Shown here: positions 1-8,813 of the stretch, one piece after another
Layout: each line of letters opens with the position of its first letter
Numbering within the stretch: the stretch's first letter is position 1
Made by a program: the position numbers and the translations under genes
Notes under the pieces: generated by a model
Seen by the model: the letters and a program-made list of their open reading frames with translations, nothing else
The model's database searches: none
Told to the model about the DNA's origin: nothing
Source of the DNA: JBCCSZ01 sp039199225
Lineage (GTDB): Bacteria; Bacteroidota; Bacteroidia; Chitinophagales; Saprospiraceae
Reading direction: 5' to 3'
DNA: 40,675 nt
NCBI GenBank assembly: GCA_039199225.1
Contig: JBCCSZ010000020.1
Location: 1 to 40,675 of the forward strand

Positions 1-133
1 GTACCTCTCTCATACATCTCCACTTCTGAATTCCAAAGTCAAACTACCTATGCAATCCATTTTTGGGATGTTTCCCCAAGAATGGCCATTGCACAATAAT
101 CAAAATTCTAAACAATAATCAAATTTTCATTTC

Positions 134-1087
134 ATGAAAAAATCACTACTAGTATTCAGTTCCATTTTACTTTTCATGTGTCTTTTGTTTAACTCAGCAA
201 CAGCTCAACGAAGTCCACTTTTAACCATTATTCGTACCGATGCTGAAGACCCCTATATTTCGCCCCCTCCCAAAGGCCCATGCGACCAATTCATTATTTA
301 TGGAGTCACCCTTACCAATCTAGACGAATTCCCTGAAAATGCAGGCGCTTCAGAATCCGGTTTTTATGTATTGGCCAGTCACCACGACGATATGTATTTG
401 CGCATTACCCGCAATGGTGTTCCCCAGCTTTATGCACTCACTCAATTCCAGCAAGACGCTAATTCACCAGAAGCTTTTCTTTGGTTCTTCCGTGAAGAGA
501 TCGGCATTTGCAAAGATAACAATGACATCATTACACTTGATTGGAAGATGGAACTACTAACGAAACAAGGAACCCAGTATGTCCCCTACCCCGTGTGCTC
601 TTTCGTAGAAGAAGGGGAAATTTTCGATTGTAGCCTCATTGCCAGTACCAATCCTTTTTGTACCGATCCAGCACCATTCTGCGACAATGTAGTATTGACA
701 AAAGACGAAGGTACCCAAACACTCATTTGTGACAATTGTATACTTAGTCAAAATACTCCCATACACGATGTTACAAACCCCACTCAAGAGCGGACAAACA
801 CAAAGAACAACAACCAAGGACTGCTGACTGGGACGATACAGACCCTCACTGCAACGCCAAACCCTTTCAATCAATACTTACAGATTCGCTTCGCAAAAGA
901 TAAAACGCCTAAGGCCGTTTCACTTTACAACCTTAGAGGTCAAAAAATAAAAAGCTGGCAATCCACCAATGGACAGGATGCCTTTCAACTGAGTTGGGAT
1001 ACTGCCGATATGCCCAGTGGTACTTACATCATCCAGGCTCAATTTGACGACTATTCCAATACCAGTATGAAGGTTATTAAGCCCTAA
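134..1087 (+). CDS. Secreted protein with T9SS type A C-terminal sorting domain, function unknown
   Basis: The 317-residue product begins with a clear signal peptide (Lys-Lys, hydrophobic core, cleavage near ATAQ at residues 22-25). The last ~80 residues have the T9SS type A pattern: ATPNPF near the start of the domain, then LYNLRGQKI, then the late SGTYIIQ strand and a terminal Lys-Pro. This implies Sec export, then passage through the type IX system and release or anchoring at the surface. The central part (about residues 30-220) has several cysteines and no domain I recognise. The next gene is a paralog: both share a LLT(I/V)I.TDA.DPY start, a NLD.FPEN segment and a G(I/V)CKDN segment. A strong hairpin follows the stop, so this copy may be transcribed alone. 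Function is not inferable; a binding or matrix role is a guess. Confidence 0.85.
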   Translation: MKKSLLVFSSILLFMCLLFNSATAQRSPLLTIIRTDAEDPYISPPPKGPCDQFIIYGVTLTNLDEFPENAGASESGFYVLASHHDDMYLRITRNGVPQLYALTQFQQDANSPEAFLWFFREEIGICKDNNDIITLDWKMELLTKQGTQYVPYPVCSFVEEGEIFDCSLIASTNPFCTDPAPFCDNVVLTKDEGTQTLICDNCILSQNTPIHDVTNPTQERTNTKNNNQGLLTGTIQTLTATPNPFNQYLQIRFAKDKTPKAVSLYNLRGQKIKSWQSTNGQDAFQLSWDTADMPSGTYIIQAQFDDYSNTSMKVIKP

Positions 1088-1094
1088 AGCTTTT

Positions 1095-1135
1095 GAAGTC
1101 TAGTCTTTACTGAGCAAAGGCTAGACTTCGCTTTT
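1095..1135 (+). terminator. Rho-independent terminator
   Basis: Arms at 1095-1108 and 1116-1129 pair over 14 positions with one T:G wobble around a 7-base loop, followed by a short TTTT run at 1132-1135. It sits 8 bases after the stop of the first secreted-protein gene. Confidence 0.75.
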
Positions 1136-1205
1136 GCCTATTTCAATAATTCAACATAGCTACCTTTCAATAACATTAATCCTAAATTTTAAAATTGGAA
1201 AAATT

Positions 1206-2138
1206 ATGGAAAAGCTATTTTCTACTTTACTCGCCATCCTAGCGACGCAACTTTGTGTCAGTACAAACTTACAAGCTCAACGTCTTCCATTGATTACAGT
1301 GATCACCACCGATGCAGGAGACCCCTACGGTGGCCCTCCCTGTTATGAAGAAATGCGCTTTGGAGTAACAGTTGCCAACCTCGATCTATTTCCCGAAAAC
1401 TTTAGCTCACCACAAGACAGCTACGTCCTACCAAGCACACATGATCCTATGTACATCAGAGTTACCTTGGACGGCAACCCTCAAACGCATCAATTGACCA
1501 ACTTCCGTTACTACACGACTGAAAATAGCATCGAATACTTTATTGCAGATGTTGTTTTAAGAACGGGTGTCTGTAAAGACAATTCGGATGTATACGACGT
1601 AGACTGGCAAGCCGAGTTGCTCACGATAAACGGTAGCGGTGGCTACACGCACTACCCAATGTGTGCCTATGCAGCTCCGGGCGACATATTTGCCTGCGAT
1701 GCCATTCCGGTCATGTCTGGCAGTTGCCCCAACGCAAATCCGCCCAATCCTTGCTATGATCACATCTGGTCAGTCAGGTCTGGCAACCAAACAGTAAATT
1801 GTTCCATCTGTTATCCAGACGAAATAGATCCGAATGCACCAAAAAGTACAAACGGTAGAAGTAGTACGACCGAGCAAAACAGCCACCCCATGGGCTTTAC
1901 AGCTACGCCCAATCCTTTTACCAACCAATTGCAGATTCAAATCGAAAAGCATGCTGAACTCCGCAGCCTAACGCTCTACAACGTACAAGGACAAAAAATC
2001 AGACAATGGCAAGCAACAAATGATCAAAATGCTCATTGGATGCGCTGGAACACCTCCAACCTCCCCACCGGCTCCTACATCCTACAAGCACATTTTGACG
2101 ACAATAGCCACGCCAGCGTCAAAATCGTTAAACACTAA
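1206..2138 (+). CDS. Secreted protein with T9SS type A sorting domain, paralog of the upstream gene
   Basis: The ATG at 1206 is chosen because a typical signal peptide starts there (MEKLFSTLLAI... ending near LQAQ). An in-frame ATG at 1134 would add 24 residues and would start on the trailing edge of the preceding terminator. The 310-residue product follows its neighbour along most of its length, including TDAGDPY, NLDLFPEN, GVCKDNSD and the T9SS tail (TATPNPF, LYNVQGQKI, TGSYILQA). The pair therefore looks like a tandem duplication that has diverged. Cysteines around the middle are partly shared, for example the one in GVCKDN. The protein is expected outside the outer membrane. No catalytic motif is visible. 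Confidence 0.85.
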   Translation: MEKLFSTLLAILATQLCVSTNLQAQRLPLITVITTDAGDPYGGPPCYEEMRFGVTVANLDLFPENFSSPQDSYVLPSTHDPMYIRVTLDGNPQTHQLTNFRYYTTENSIEYFIADVVLRTGVCKDNSDVYDVDWQAELLTINGSGGYTHYPMCAYAAPGDIFACDAIPVMSGSCPNANPPNPCYDHIWSVRSGNQTVNCSICYPDEIDPNAPKSTNGRSSTTEQNSHPMGFTATPNPFTNQLQIQIEKHAELRSLTLYNVQGQKIRQWQATNDQNAHWMRWNTSNLPTGSYILQAHFDDNSHASVKIVKH

Positions 2139-2223
2139 GCAGGAATAGGCAGCTTTTTACTAGTTTTGGGCGTCTTCACTATCGATGAAGGTGCTCAAAA
2201 CTCAATTGATTCAACTGCCATTT

Positions 2224-3507
2224 ATGAACAAACTGCTTTTGTACGCTGCCATCCTATGTTGCTGCACGGCCTGCCTGCCGACCAACGTGCTGATCTACGA
2301 AAACCAGGGCGAAGGTACCGGCCCCTGCGAGCCTTCCATCTTCATCAATCCTGCCAACCCCAAAAACATCGTCGCTGGCTCCGTACTGGATTTTTACCAT
2401 GTCTCCACTGATGGCGGCCAGAGCTGGACCACCCAGCAACTGCGCTCCGAAGCCCACGGCGTCTACGGCGATCCCGTCGTCGCTGCCGATGCCAATGGCA
2501 ATTTTTACTTCCTCCACCTGGCTGATCCCGACCACAGAGGCTGGTCGAGCCCCAGATTGCTGGAAAGCATTGTCATCCAGCGTTCCGAAGATGGTGGCCA
2601 AAGCTGGAACGAAGGCGCAGCCATCGGCACCAACCCACCCAAAGACCAAGACAAAGAATGGGTCGCCATACACCCTAAGACCCAAGAGCTATACGTCACC
2701 TGGACCGAATTCGACCGCTACAGGGGCAATACGCCGGATTGCCATTCCCGAATTCTCTTTTCCAAATCTTCCGACAAAGGTGACAATTGGACCCAACCCC
2801 TCACCCTATCCCAACTAGAAGGAAATTGCCTCGATGATAACTTTACCACCGAAGGAGCCGTACCCGTCGTTTCCTCCAACGGAGACCTCTTCGTCGCCTG
2901 GGCCTTCGATGAAAAAATATTTTTTGACAAAAGTACCGACGGGGGAAAAAGTTGGATGGAACAAGATCAAGTTATTGCACAACAAACGGGCGGTTGGAAC
3001 ATCGACATCCCTGGGCTGGGCCGCTCCAACGGCATGCCTGTCACCGGTATCGACAACAGCAACAGTCCCTACAAAGGCAACTTATACGTCTGCTGGTCTG
3101 ATACTCGAAATGGCAAAGATGATCCGGACATTTTCCTGATCCACTCGTCTGACAAAGGCCAAACCTGGTCGACACCCCTTCGCGTCAATCAGGACAAGAC
3201 CAAAACCTATCAATTTTTTCCCTGGATGAGCATCGACCCTGTCACGGGCTTTGTCTATATTGTATTTTATGACCGCAGTCGACACAAAGACAATCAAACC
3301 GATGTCGTAGTGGCTGTTTCCAAAAATGGTGGCAAGAGCTTTAAACAAAAGCGTATTTCCAAGGAGGCTTTTACCCCACCCGGCCCCGCTGTTTTCTTTG
3401 GCGATTACAACAACATCAGCGCCTTCAATGGCAGGGTTCGCCCTATTTGGACCAGTTATCGCAACGGAAAATTAAGCGTTTGGACGGCTTTGCTGGGAAA
3501 GAAATGA
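2224..3507 (+). CDS. BNR/Asp-box repeat (sialidase-fold-like) lipoprotein
   Basis: The start is placed at 2224, where MNKLLLYAAILCCCTAC gives a short lipoprotein-type signal peptide with Cys17 as the likely lipidated residue; the longer in-frame start at 2185 would bury it. The 427-residue product carries six Asp-box-like motifs (S-x-D-x-G-x-[ST]-W) at about residues 61, 121, 182, 237, 308 and 366, spaced 50-70 residues apart, as in a six-bladed sialidase-type beta-propeller. I do not see the arginine triad arrangement well enough to call it an active sialidase, so only a propeller fold is claimed. The next gene, also rich in BNR repeats, lies 126 bases downstream on the same strand. A TAnnTTTG-like box at 2161-2168 could be its own promoter, but no matching upstream TTG is evident. 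Confidence 0.8.
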   Translation: MNKLLLYAAILCCCTACLPTNVLIYENQGEGTGPCEPSIFINPANPKNIVAGSVLDFYHVSTDGGQSWTTQQLRSEAHGVYGDPVVAADANGNFYFLHLADPDHRGWSSPRLLESIVIQRSEDGGQSWNEGAAIGTNPPKDQDKEWVAIHPKTQELYVTWTEFDRYRGNTPDCHSRILFSKSSDKGDNWTQPLTLSQLEGNCLDDNFTTEGAVPVVSSNGDLFVAWAFDEKIFFDKSTDGGKSWMEQDQVIAQQTGGWNIDIPGLGRSNGMPVTGIDNSNSPYKGNLYVCWSDTRNGKDDPDIFLIHSSDKGQTWSTPLRVNQDKTKTYQFFPWMSIDPVTGFVYIVFYDRSRHKDNQTDVVVAVSKNGGKSFKQKRISKEAFTPPGPAVFFGDYNNISAFNGRVRPIWTSYRNGKLSVWTALLGKK

Positions 3508-3633
3508 TAAGCGGGGACCATTACTAACTGCCGCACAACTTACGGTTCTTTTCAAAATTGCCCTCAAAGCCTTTTATTCAGCACAACTTGTCGTATTTTG
3601 AATTATATTATTTTTAAAAATATCCTTAACGGA

Positions 3634-6600
3634 ATGAAGTACTATTTCTCTATTCTATGGCTGACGCTTTTCTGTACAGCCATTTCTTTTGCACAAGACG
3701 TCAATATCAAGCAGCTCGAAGGATTGAAGATTCGCAATATCGGTCCCGCAGGTATGAGTGGGCGCGTTACAGCTATTGATGTGATTCGACAGCAACCAGA
3801 TGTTATTTACATTGGCACAGCCTCCGGCGGAGTTTGGAAGTCCGAAAGCGGTGGGATCAATTGGCAGCCCATTTTTGATGAACAAGCTGTTCAATCGGTT
3901 GGTGCATTGGCCATCAATCAACAAAATCCAGCAGAAATTTGGGTAGGTACCGGAGAGGGAAATCCCCGAAACTCGCACAACAGCGGCGAAGGTATCTATA
4001 AAAGCATCGATGGTGGTAAAAACTGGACCCTCATGGGGCTTGAAAATACCCGAAACATTCACCGCATACTGATTCACAAAGACAATCCGAACATCGTTTA
4101 TGTCGGAGTACTCGGATCAGCCTGGGGTAAAAGTGAAGAAAGGGGCGTTTACCGAACCCTCGACGGCGGTAAGAATTGGAAAAAAATATTGTACGTCGAC
4201 GAGCAAACGGGCGTAGCGGATATGATCATTGATCCCCACAACCCCAACAAATTGCTGGTCGCTATGTGGGAATTTGGACGCCAGCCTTGGTTTTTCAACT
4301 CTGGTGGTGAGGGCTCTGGCCTATACCGCACCTATGATCGCGGCGACAATTGGACGCAAATCAAAACAGAGGATGGCTTGCCCAAGGGGCCGCTCGGACG
4401 CATGGGGCTGGCCATGTCCTATTCCAGTCCCAATATCATTTACGCCTTGATCGAAGCCAAAAAAAATGGCTTGTACAAATCGACTGATGGTGGTCACAAG
4501 TGGCAGAAAGTCAGTGAAAAAAATATTGGCAATCGCCCTTTTTACTATGCGGAGATATACGTCGACCCGCAGAATGAAAACCGCATCTGGAACCTTTGGT
4601 CCTACGTCTCCAAAAGTGAAGATGGTGGCAAGACTTTCAAAACCGTTATGGACTATGGCACCAATGTACATCCAGACCATCATGCCTTTTACATTCATCC
4701 CGACAATCCGGATTTCCTATTGAATGGCAACGATGGTGGCCTCAACATTTCCAGGGATGGTGGCAAAACCTGGCGTTTTGTAACCAATCTCCCGCTTGCT
4801 CAATTCTATCACATCAATTACGATATGGACTACCCTTACAATGTCTGTGGCGGTATGCAGGACAATGGCTCTTGGGTCGGTCCATCTTATGTTTGGAAAA
4901 ATGGGGGCATTCGCAACAACGACTGGGCAGAGGTATTTTTTGGTGATGGCTTTGATGTGCTGCTCCGCAGAGATGACAATCGCTATGGTTGGGCCATGTC
5001 TCAGGGTGGAAACCTCACTTATTTCGATCGGAAAACTGGCCAAACAAAATATGTCAAGCCGCTCCACCCCGACGGTGTACAATTGCGGTATAGTTGGAAT
5101 GCCGCCTTAGCCCAAAACCCCGAAGAGGATTGTGGTATTTACTATGGCAGTCAATTCGTCCACAAAAGCATGGATTGTGGGGACAGCTGGGAGATCATTT
5201 CCCCCGACCTCACCACCAACGATACAACCAAACAAAAGCAGGGCAACAGCGGCGGCCTGACCCCCGATGTCACCGGTGCAGAAAACTTTACGACGATTCT
5301 TTGCATCGCTCCCAGCCCGGTAGACCCGCAACTCATTTGGGTAGGTACAGACGACGGTAATTTACAACTGACCCGAGACGGCGGCAAAAACTGGGAAAAC
5401 CTGGCCGCCAAGCTGCCCGGCTGCCCAGCCGGAAGTTGGATTCCGCAGATCGAAGTTTCTACAAAAAATGCTGGCGAAGCCTTCGTAGTCGTCAACAACT
5501 ACCGCCGTAACGATTGGAAGCCCTATTTATACCACACAGACAACTATGGCAAAAGCTGGAAACGCCTGGCCGATGCCTCCAAAGTTTCCGGTCACTGCCT
5601 CGCAGTCGTTCAGGACATCGAAGAACCCAATTTACTTTTTCTGGGTACGGACTACGGCCTCTACGTTTCCTTCAACAAAGGTACGAGCTGGCAAAAGTGG
5701 ACCAACGACTTTCCATCAGTCTCTACCCGCGACCTCAAAATACATCCTCGGGAGCACGACTTGATCGTCGGAACATTTGGCCGGGCTGCCTGGATACTCG
5801 ATGACATTCGACCCTTGCGCGCCATCGCCAGCAGCAAAGGCGGCGTATTGGCCCAAGACTTTAAGGCATTTAAAGCCCCAGACGCCTACCTGGCCAGCTA
5901 TCGCTCGGTCGATGGCATCCGCTTCGTGGCAGATGGCGAATACAGCGGAAGCAACCGCTCAAGAGGTGCCATGCTGAGCCTTTGGGTTAAACCCACAGAA
6001 AAGGAAAAAGAAAAGGAAAAGGCAGCCTCCACAAAATCGAAAAAAGCCAAACAAGGGGATTCATCTAAGGAAGAAGAAAAAAAGGAAGACAAAAAGCCCA
6101 GCGGCGCCAAAGACAAGAAAGTCAAAGTGCAGGTATTTTCCGCCTCTGGCGATACCCTCAACACTTTTTACCGCAAACTCGAAAAGGAGGGGATGAACCG
6201 CATCGCTTGGAACCTGCGCCGCAAGGGGGCTCGCATGCCTTCCCGCAATAAGCCCAAACCGAAATCCAACGACCCCTGGGGTCCCAGAGTACTGCCCGGT
6301 ACCTACAAACTGGTATTCACTTATGGTGACTTCAAAGATTCGACATCCGTGACTGTTCGTCCTGACCCCCGCCGGGAGACCGATATGTCTAAGCTAACCG
6401 CCCAGCAAAAAGCTTATGACGACCATTACCTGGTGGTAGATAAGGCCAGAGAAAGCTTCGACAGGCTATTGGAAGTGAATAAAACTGTAAAACTCATCAA
6501 TGACCAAATGCTGCATGTTCCGGACTCTGTCAAAAAACAGATCGCTGATGCTGGAAAGGTCTTGACCGATAGCACCACCCAGCTCATGGAACTCTACATG

Positions 6601-6864
6601 CCTCCGGCAGAGACCAAGGGGATTGTCCGGAACAACAACAAACTCAACTCCCTATTGTGGCGGGCTGGCTCCTACATCGGCGCATCCCAAGGTCCTCCTA
6701 ATCAAATGGCGCGCTTCGCCAGTCGCGAGGCCAAAGATCGCTTGCAAACGATCCTGCAAAGGATCAATCAGTTTTTTGATACCGAATGGAAAGCCTATCG
6801 GGAGAAGGTAGAAGCTGTCCAGTATTCTCTTTTCAAAGATTATGAGAGCATCAAGATGGAATGA
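3634..6864 (+). CDS. Sortilin/VPS10-like beta-propeller repeat protein (annotated as 'glycosyl hydrolase' in many Bacteroidota)
   Basis: The ATG at 3634 begins a good signal peptide (MKYYFSILWLTLFCTAISFA, cleavage before Gln21), and an upstream TTG at 3598 is rejected. The 1076-residue product has many BNR/Asp-box blades (SESGGINW, SIDGGKNW, TLDGGKNW, TYDRGDNW, STDGGHKW, SRDGGKTW, TRDGGKNW) across the first ~730 residues, consistent with the two large propellers of the sortilin/VPS10-like family. Residues ~789-830 form a very charged Lys/Glu linker of low complexity. It is followed by a small beta region (GDTLNTF, GTYKLVFTYGD) and a helical tail. Proteins of this layout are widespread in Bacteroidota and usually lack experimental function. 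No T9SS tail is seen, so a periplasmic or Sec-exported location is inferred. A bidirectional terminator lies downstream. Confidence 0.85.
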   Translation: MKYYFSILWLTLFCTAISFAQDVNIKQLEGLKIRNIGPAGMSGRVTAIDVIRQQPDVIYIGTASGGVWKSESGGINWQPIFDEQAVQSVGALAINQQNPAEIWVGTGEGNPRNSHNSGEGIYKSIDGGKNWTLMGLENTRNIHRILIHKDNPNIVYVGVLGSAWGKSEERGVYRTLDGGKNWKKILYVDEQTGVADMIIDPHNPNKLLVAMWEFGRQPWFFNSGGEGSGLYRTYDRGDNWTQIKTEDGLPKGPLGRMGLAMSYSSPNIIYALIEAKKNGLYKSTDGGHKWQKVSEKNIGNRPFYYAEIYVDPQNENRIWNLWSYVSKSEDGGKTFKTVMDYGTNVHPDHHAFYIHPDNPDFLLNGNDGGLNISRDGGKTWRFVTNLPLAQFYHINYDMDYPYNVCGGMQDNGSWVGPSYVWKNGGIRNNDWAEVFFGDGFDVLLRRDDNRYGWAMSQGGNLTYFDRKTGQTKYVKPLHPDGVQLRYSWNAALAQNPEEDCGIYYGSQFVHKSMDCGDSWEIISPDLTTNDTTKQKQGNSGGLTPDVTGAENFTTILCIAPSPVDPQLIWVGTDDGNLQLTRDGGKNWENLAAKLPGCPAGSWIPQIEVSTKNAGEAFVVVNNYRRNDWKPYLYHTDNYGKSWKRLADASKVSGHCLAVVQDIEEPNLLFLGTDYGLYVSFNKGTSWQKWTNDFPSVSTRDLKIHPREHDLIVGTFGRAAWILDDIRPLRAIASSKGGVLAQDFKAFKAPDAYLASYRSVDGIRFVADGEYSGSNRSRGAMLSLWVKPTEKEKEKEKAASTKSKKAKQGDSSKEEEKKEDKKPSGAKDKKVKVQVFSASGDTLNTFYRKLEKEGMNRIAWNLRRKGARMPSRNKPKPKSNDPWGPRVLPGTYKLVFTYGDFKDSTSVTVRPDPRRETDMSKLTAQQKAYDDHYLVVDKARESFDRLLEVNKTVKLINDQMLHVPDSVKKQIADAGKVLTDSTTQLMELYMPPAETKGIVRNNNKLNSLLWRAGSYIGASQGPPNQMARFASREAKDRLQTILQRINQFFDTEWKAYREKVEAVQYSLFKDYESIKME

Positions 6865-6950
6865 TGGATGAGTATGGCATTTGAAGAAAAGCACAGTCGG
6901 TCTGAAAGTGCGCCATGAAGAAGCTCAGTTGAGTGCTGCCAGCCCAAAAT

Positions 6951-7011
6951 AAAAAGTCCTCCGTTTTCGATACCGAAAGATTAACTTTGGCTGAATACAG
7001 AGGACTTTTTT
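6951..7011. terminator. Bidirectional terminator between convergent genes
   Basis: AAAAAGTCCTC at 6951-6961 pairs with GAGGACTTTTT at 7000-7010. The stem carries an A-run on one side and a T-run on the other, so it can end transcripts from both directions: the propeller gene (stop 6864) and the minus-strand peroxiredoxin (stop 7034). The 38-base interior contains a second small stem (TTTCG.../CGAAA). Confidence 0.7.
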
Positions 7012-7033
7012 GTGTTTAAACCTTTAGGGAAAT

Positions 7034-7669
7034 CTACACATTGGGCTGCGGAGTCGTCCGCAAGTAAGGCTTGACCTTGGTGTGTCCCTTCGGAAATTTA
7101 TCAGGAATGTCTTCATCGGCAATTGCTGGCGAGATGACCACATCTTGTCCATGCTCCCAATCAGCCGGTGTGGCGACACTGTAGTTGGCTGTTAACTGCA
7201 GGGAATCGATCACGCGGAGAATTTCGGTGAAATTCCGACCAGTAGAAGCTGGATAAGTGAGGGTGAGTTTGATTTTCTTATCTGGACTGATGATGAAAAC
7301 CGAGCGGACCGTCAACTTATCGTTGGCGTTGGGGTGGATCATGTCGTAGGCGGTTGCCACCTTGCGGTCGTTGTCTGCAATCAGCGGAAAATTAACCGTT
7401 GTATTTTGTGTTTCATTGATGTCTTTGACCCATCCGTGGTGATCGTCCAGTGGGTCGACGCTGACTGCCAAAACCTTGACATTGCGCTTTTGAAACTCTT
7501 CATTGAGCTGAGCGGTGCGGCCCAGTTCGGTTGTACAAACGGGCGTATAATCAGCAGGATGAGAAAAGAGCAATCCCCAGCTATCTCCCAGATAGTCGTA
7601 GAAATCAATGTCACCTTCCGTTGTTTGTGCCTGGAAGTTAGGAGCTGTATCTCCTAGTTTTAATGCCAT
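7034..7669 (-). CDS. 1-Cys peroxiredoxin (Prx6 type)
   Basis: The 211-residue thioredoxin-fold peroxidase reduces hydrogen peroxide and organic peroxides in the cytoplasm. The peroxidatic site is Cys45 in HPADYTPVCTTE, with Thr42 as the expected partner. Cys45 is the only cysteine in the protein, so there is no resolving cysteine and the Prx6 (1-Cys) subfamily fits. The C-terminal extension (DWEHGQDVVISPAI, then FPKGHTKVKPYLRTTPQP) is the typical Prx6 dimerisation tail, and the length is normal for the family. It is a single-gene unit, convergent with the propeller gene and divergent from the CBM48/HhH gene. No signal peptide is present. Confidence 0.95.
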   Translation of the reverse strand: MALKLGDTAPNFQAQTTEGDIDFYDYLGDSWGLLFSHPADYTPVCTTELGRTAQLNEEFQKRNVKVLAVSVDPLDDHHGWVKDINETQNTTVNFPLIADNDRKVATAYDMIHPNANDKLTVRSVFIISPDKKIKLTLTYPASTGRNFTEILRVIDSLQLTANYSVATPADWEHGQDVVISPAIADEDIPDKFPKGHTKVKPYLRTTPQPNV

Positions 7670-7970
7670 TTTTACTTAAGTTTTATGGGTTTAGAAATAC
7701 TTTTTGGCCGAAAAGTTTGTTTATTAGTGTATTTCGAACACAAAGTTTGACCCTTAACAGCTAGAAATGAAAAAATACCTTACCTTTGCGGCAAATTTGG
7801 GACAATAAAGAATGTCCCTGTTTATAGACAAAAAACGCCTCGAAACCGAAAAGGTTCTACCTTTTTTGCCAAGACAAAGCCTCCAAAATTATTTTTGGAA
7901 GAAATCCAACGACAAATCAAAACATTCATACAACCATTAACGTAAATCGTATTAACCAAAATTTAAAAAC
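7670..7970. other. Intergenic divergent promoter region (301 bp)
   Basis: This gap separates the peroxiredoxin and the CBM48/HhH gene. On the plus strand TACCTTTG at 7781-7788 matches the Bacteroidota -7 box (TAnnTTTG), but no TTG lies at the right distance upstream. If used, it would give a leader of about 180 nt before the ATG at 7971. The leader is AT-rich and I see no recognised riboswitch or ORF in it. Confidence 0.4.
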
Positions 7971-8642
7971 ATGAGTCTCAAAAAGCAATTTCTCAAATCC
8001 AAGGCTTCCTGTAAGGTAACCTTCACCCTGCCCAAAGAAGCTGTCAATGGCGGCAAAGAGGTTGTTGTTCTGGGAGAGTTCAACAATTGGGATGTCGAAA
8101 CGGGTATTCCAATGAAAGCTGCCAAAGCTGAGTACAAAGCTGTACTGGAACTGAACCCAGGCCGCCACGAATTCCGCTACCTGATTGACAAGCAAACTTG
8201 GGAAAACGATTGGGCTGCCGATGACTACGTTGCGACGCCCTATGGTGTAGACAACTCTGTTGTTTTCGTTCCGGAAACAGCTGCCACCATCGCCAACGCT
8301 AAGCCAGCAACCAAAAAAGCTCCCGCTAAAAAAGTTGCTGCTAAGAAGACAACCACTAAGAAGACGACTGCTAAAAAGGCTACTCCGGCTAAAGACAACC
8401 TGACAAAGATCGAGGGCATTGGCCCAAAAATCTCTAAGTTGATGATTGAGGATGGCATCACGACCTTTGCACTACTTGCCAGCGCAACGCAGGCCAAGCT
8501 CAGAGGTATCCTCGACGCTGCCGGACCACGTTTCAAAATGCACGACCCAACTACTTGGCCAAAGCAAGCTAAATTGGCTGCCAATGGCAAGTGGGACGAA
8601 CTGAAAAAATTACAAGATGAATTGAAAGGAGGACGCGCCTAA
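7971..8642 (+). CDS. CBM48-like domain + histone-H1-like Lys/Ala linker + helix-hairpin-helix protein
   Basis: The 223-residue product has three visible parts. Residues ~14-98 resemble an isoamylase-N/AMPK-beta glycogen-binding (CBM48) domain: EVVVLGEFNNWD, then a G(R)HEFRYLID strand and a NDWAADDY turn. Residues ~113-143 are AKKxxAKKxTTKK repeats like those of histone-H1-like proteins. Residues ~145-223 contain a helix-hairpin-helix motif (LTKIEGIGPKISKLM) followed by helices with PTTWPKQAKLAANGKWDELKKL, a domain often seen at the C-terminus of other Bacteroidota proteins. No signal peptide is present, so it is cytoplasmic. Binding of nucleic acid by the last two parts is likely; glycogen or glucan binding by the first is inference. 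A terminator follows directly. Confidence 0.85.
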   Translation: MSLKKQFLKSKASCKVTFTLPKEAVNGGKEVVVLGEFNNWDVETGIPMKAAKAEYKAVLELNPGRHEFRYLIDKQTWENDWAADDYVATPYGVDNSVVFVPETAATIANAKPATKKAPAKKVAAKKTTTKKTTAKKATPAKDNLTKIEGIGPKISKLMIEDGITTFALLASATQAKLRGILDAAGPRFKMHDPTTWPKQAKLAANGKWDELKKLQDELKGGRA

Positions 8643-8679
8643 CAGTCTGCTTTCATACAAATGAAATTTATTTGGAAAT

Positions 8680-8708
8680 GCCTGGCCCTTAAATGTGCCG
8701 GGCCTTTT
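8680..8708 (+). terminator. Rho-independent terminator after the CBM48/HhH gene
   Basis: GCCTGGC at 8680-8686 pairs with GCCGGGC at 8697-8703 (one G:T wobble) around a 10-base loop and is followed by TTTT at 8705-8708. Confidence 0.6.
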
Positions 8709-8813
8709 CATTTTGGCGCAATGTATGCTGTAAAAGACAGTAGAGGCAGCACATCGCTTTGTCTCTGCACTTAACGAGTAAGGACTACACAACGTTTTTT
8801 CATTTTACAATTG

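Noticed and set aside
2224..3507. Calling the Asp-box lipoprotein an active sialidase
   Set aside because: Asp boxes show only the propeller fold; the catalytic Arg triad, Tyr/Glu pair and Asp could not be placed with confidence.
8301..8400. Lys/Ala-rich stretch as a separate histone-H1-like gene
   Set aside because: It is in frame with, and inside, the CBM48/HhH gene, without its own start or stop.
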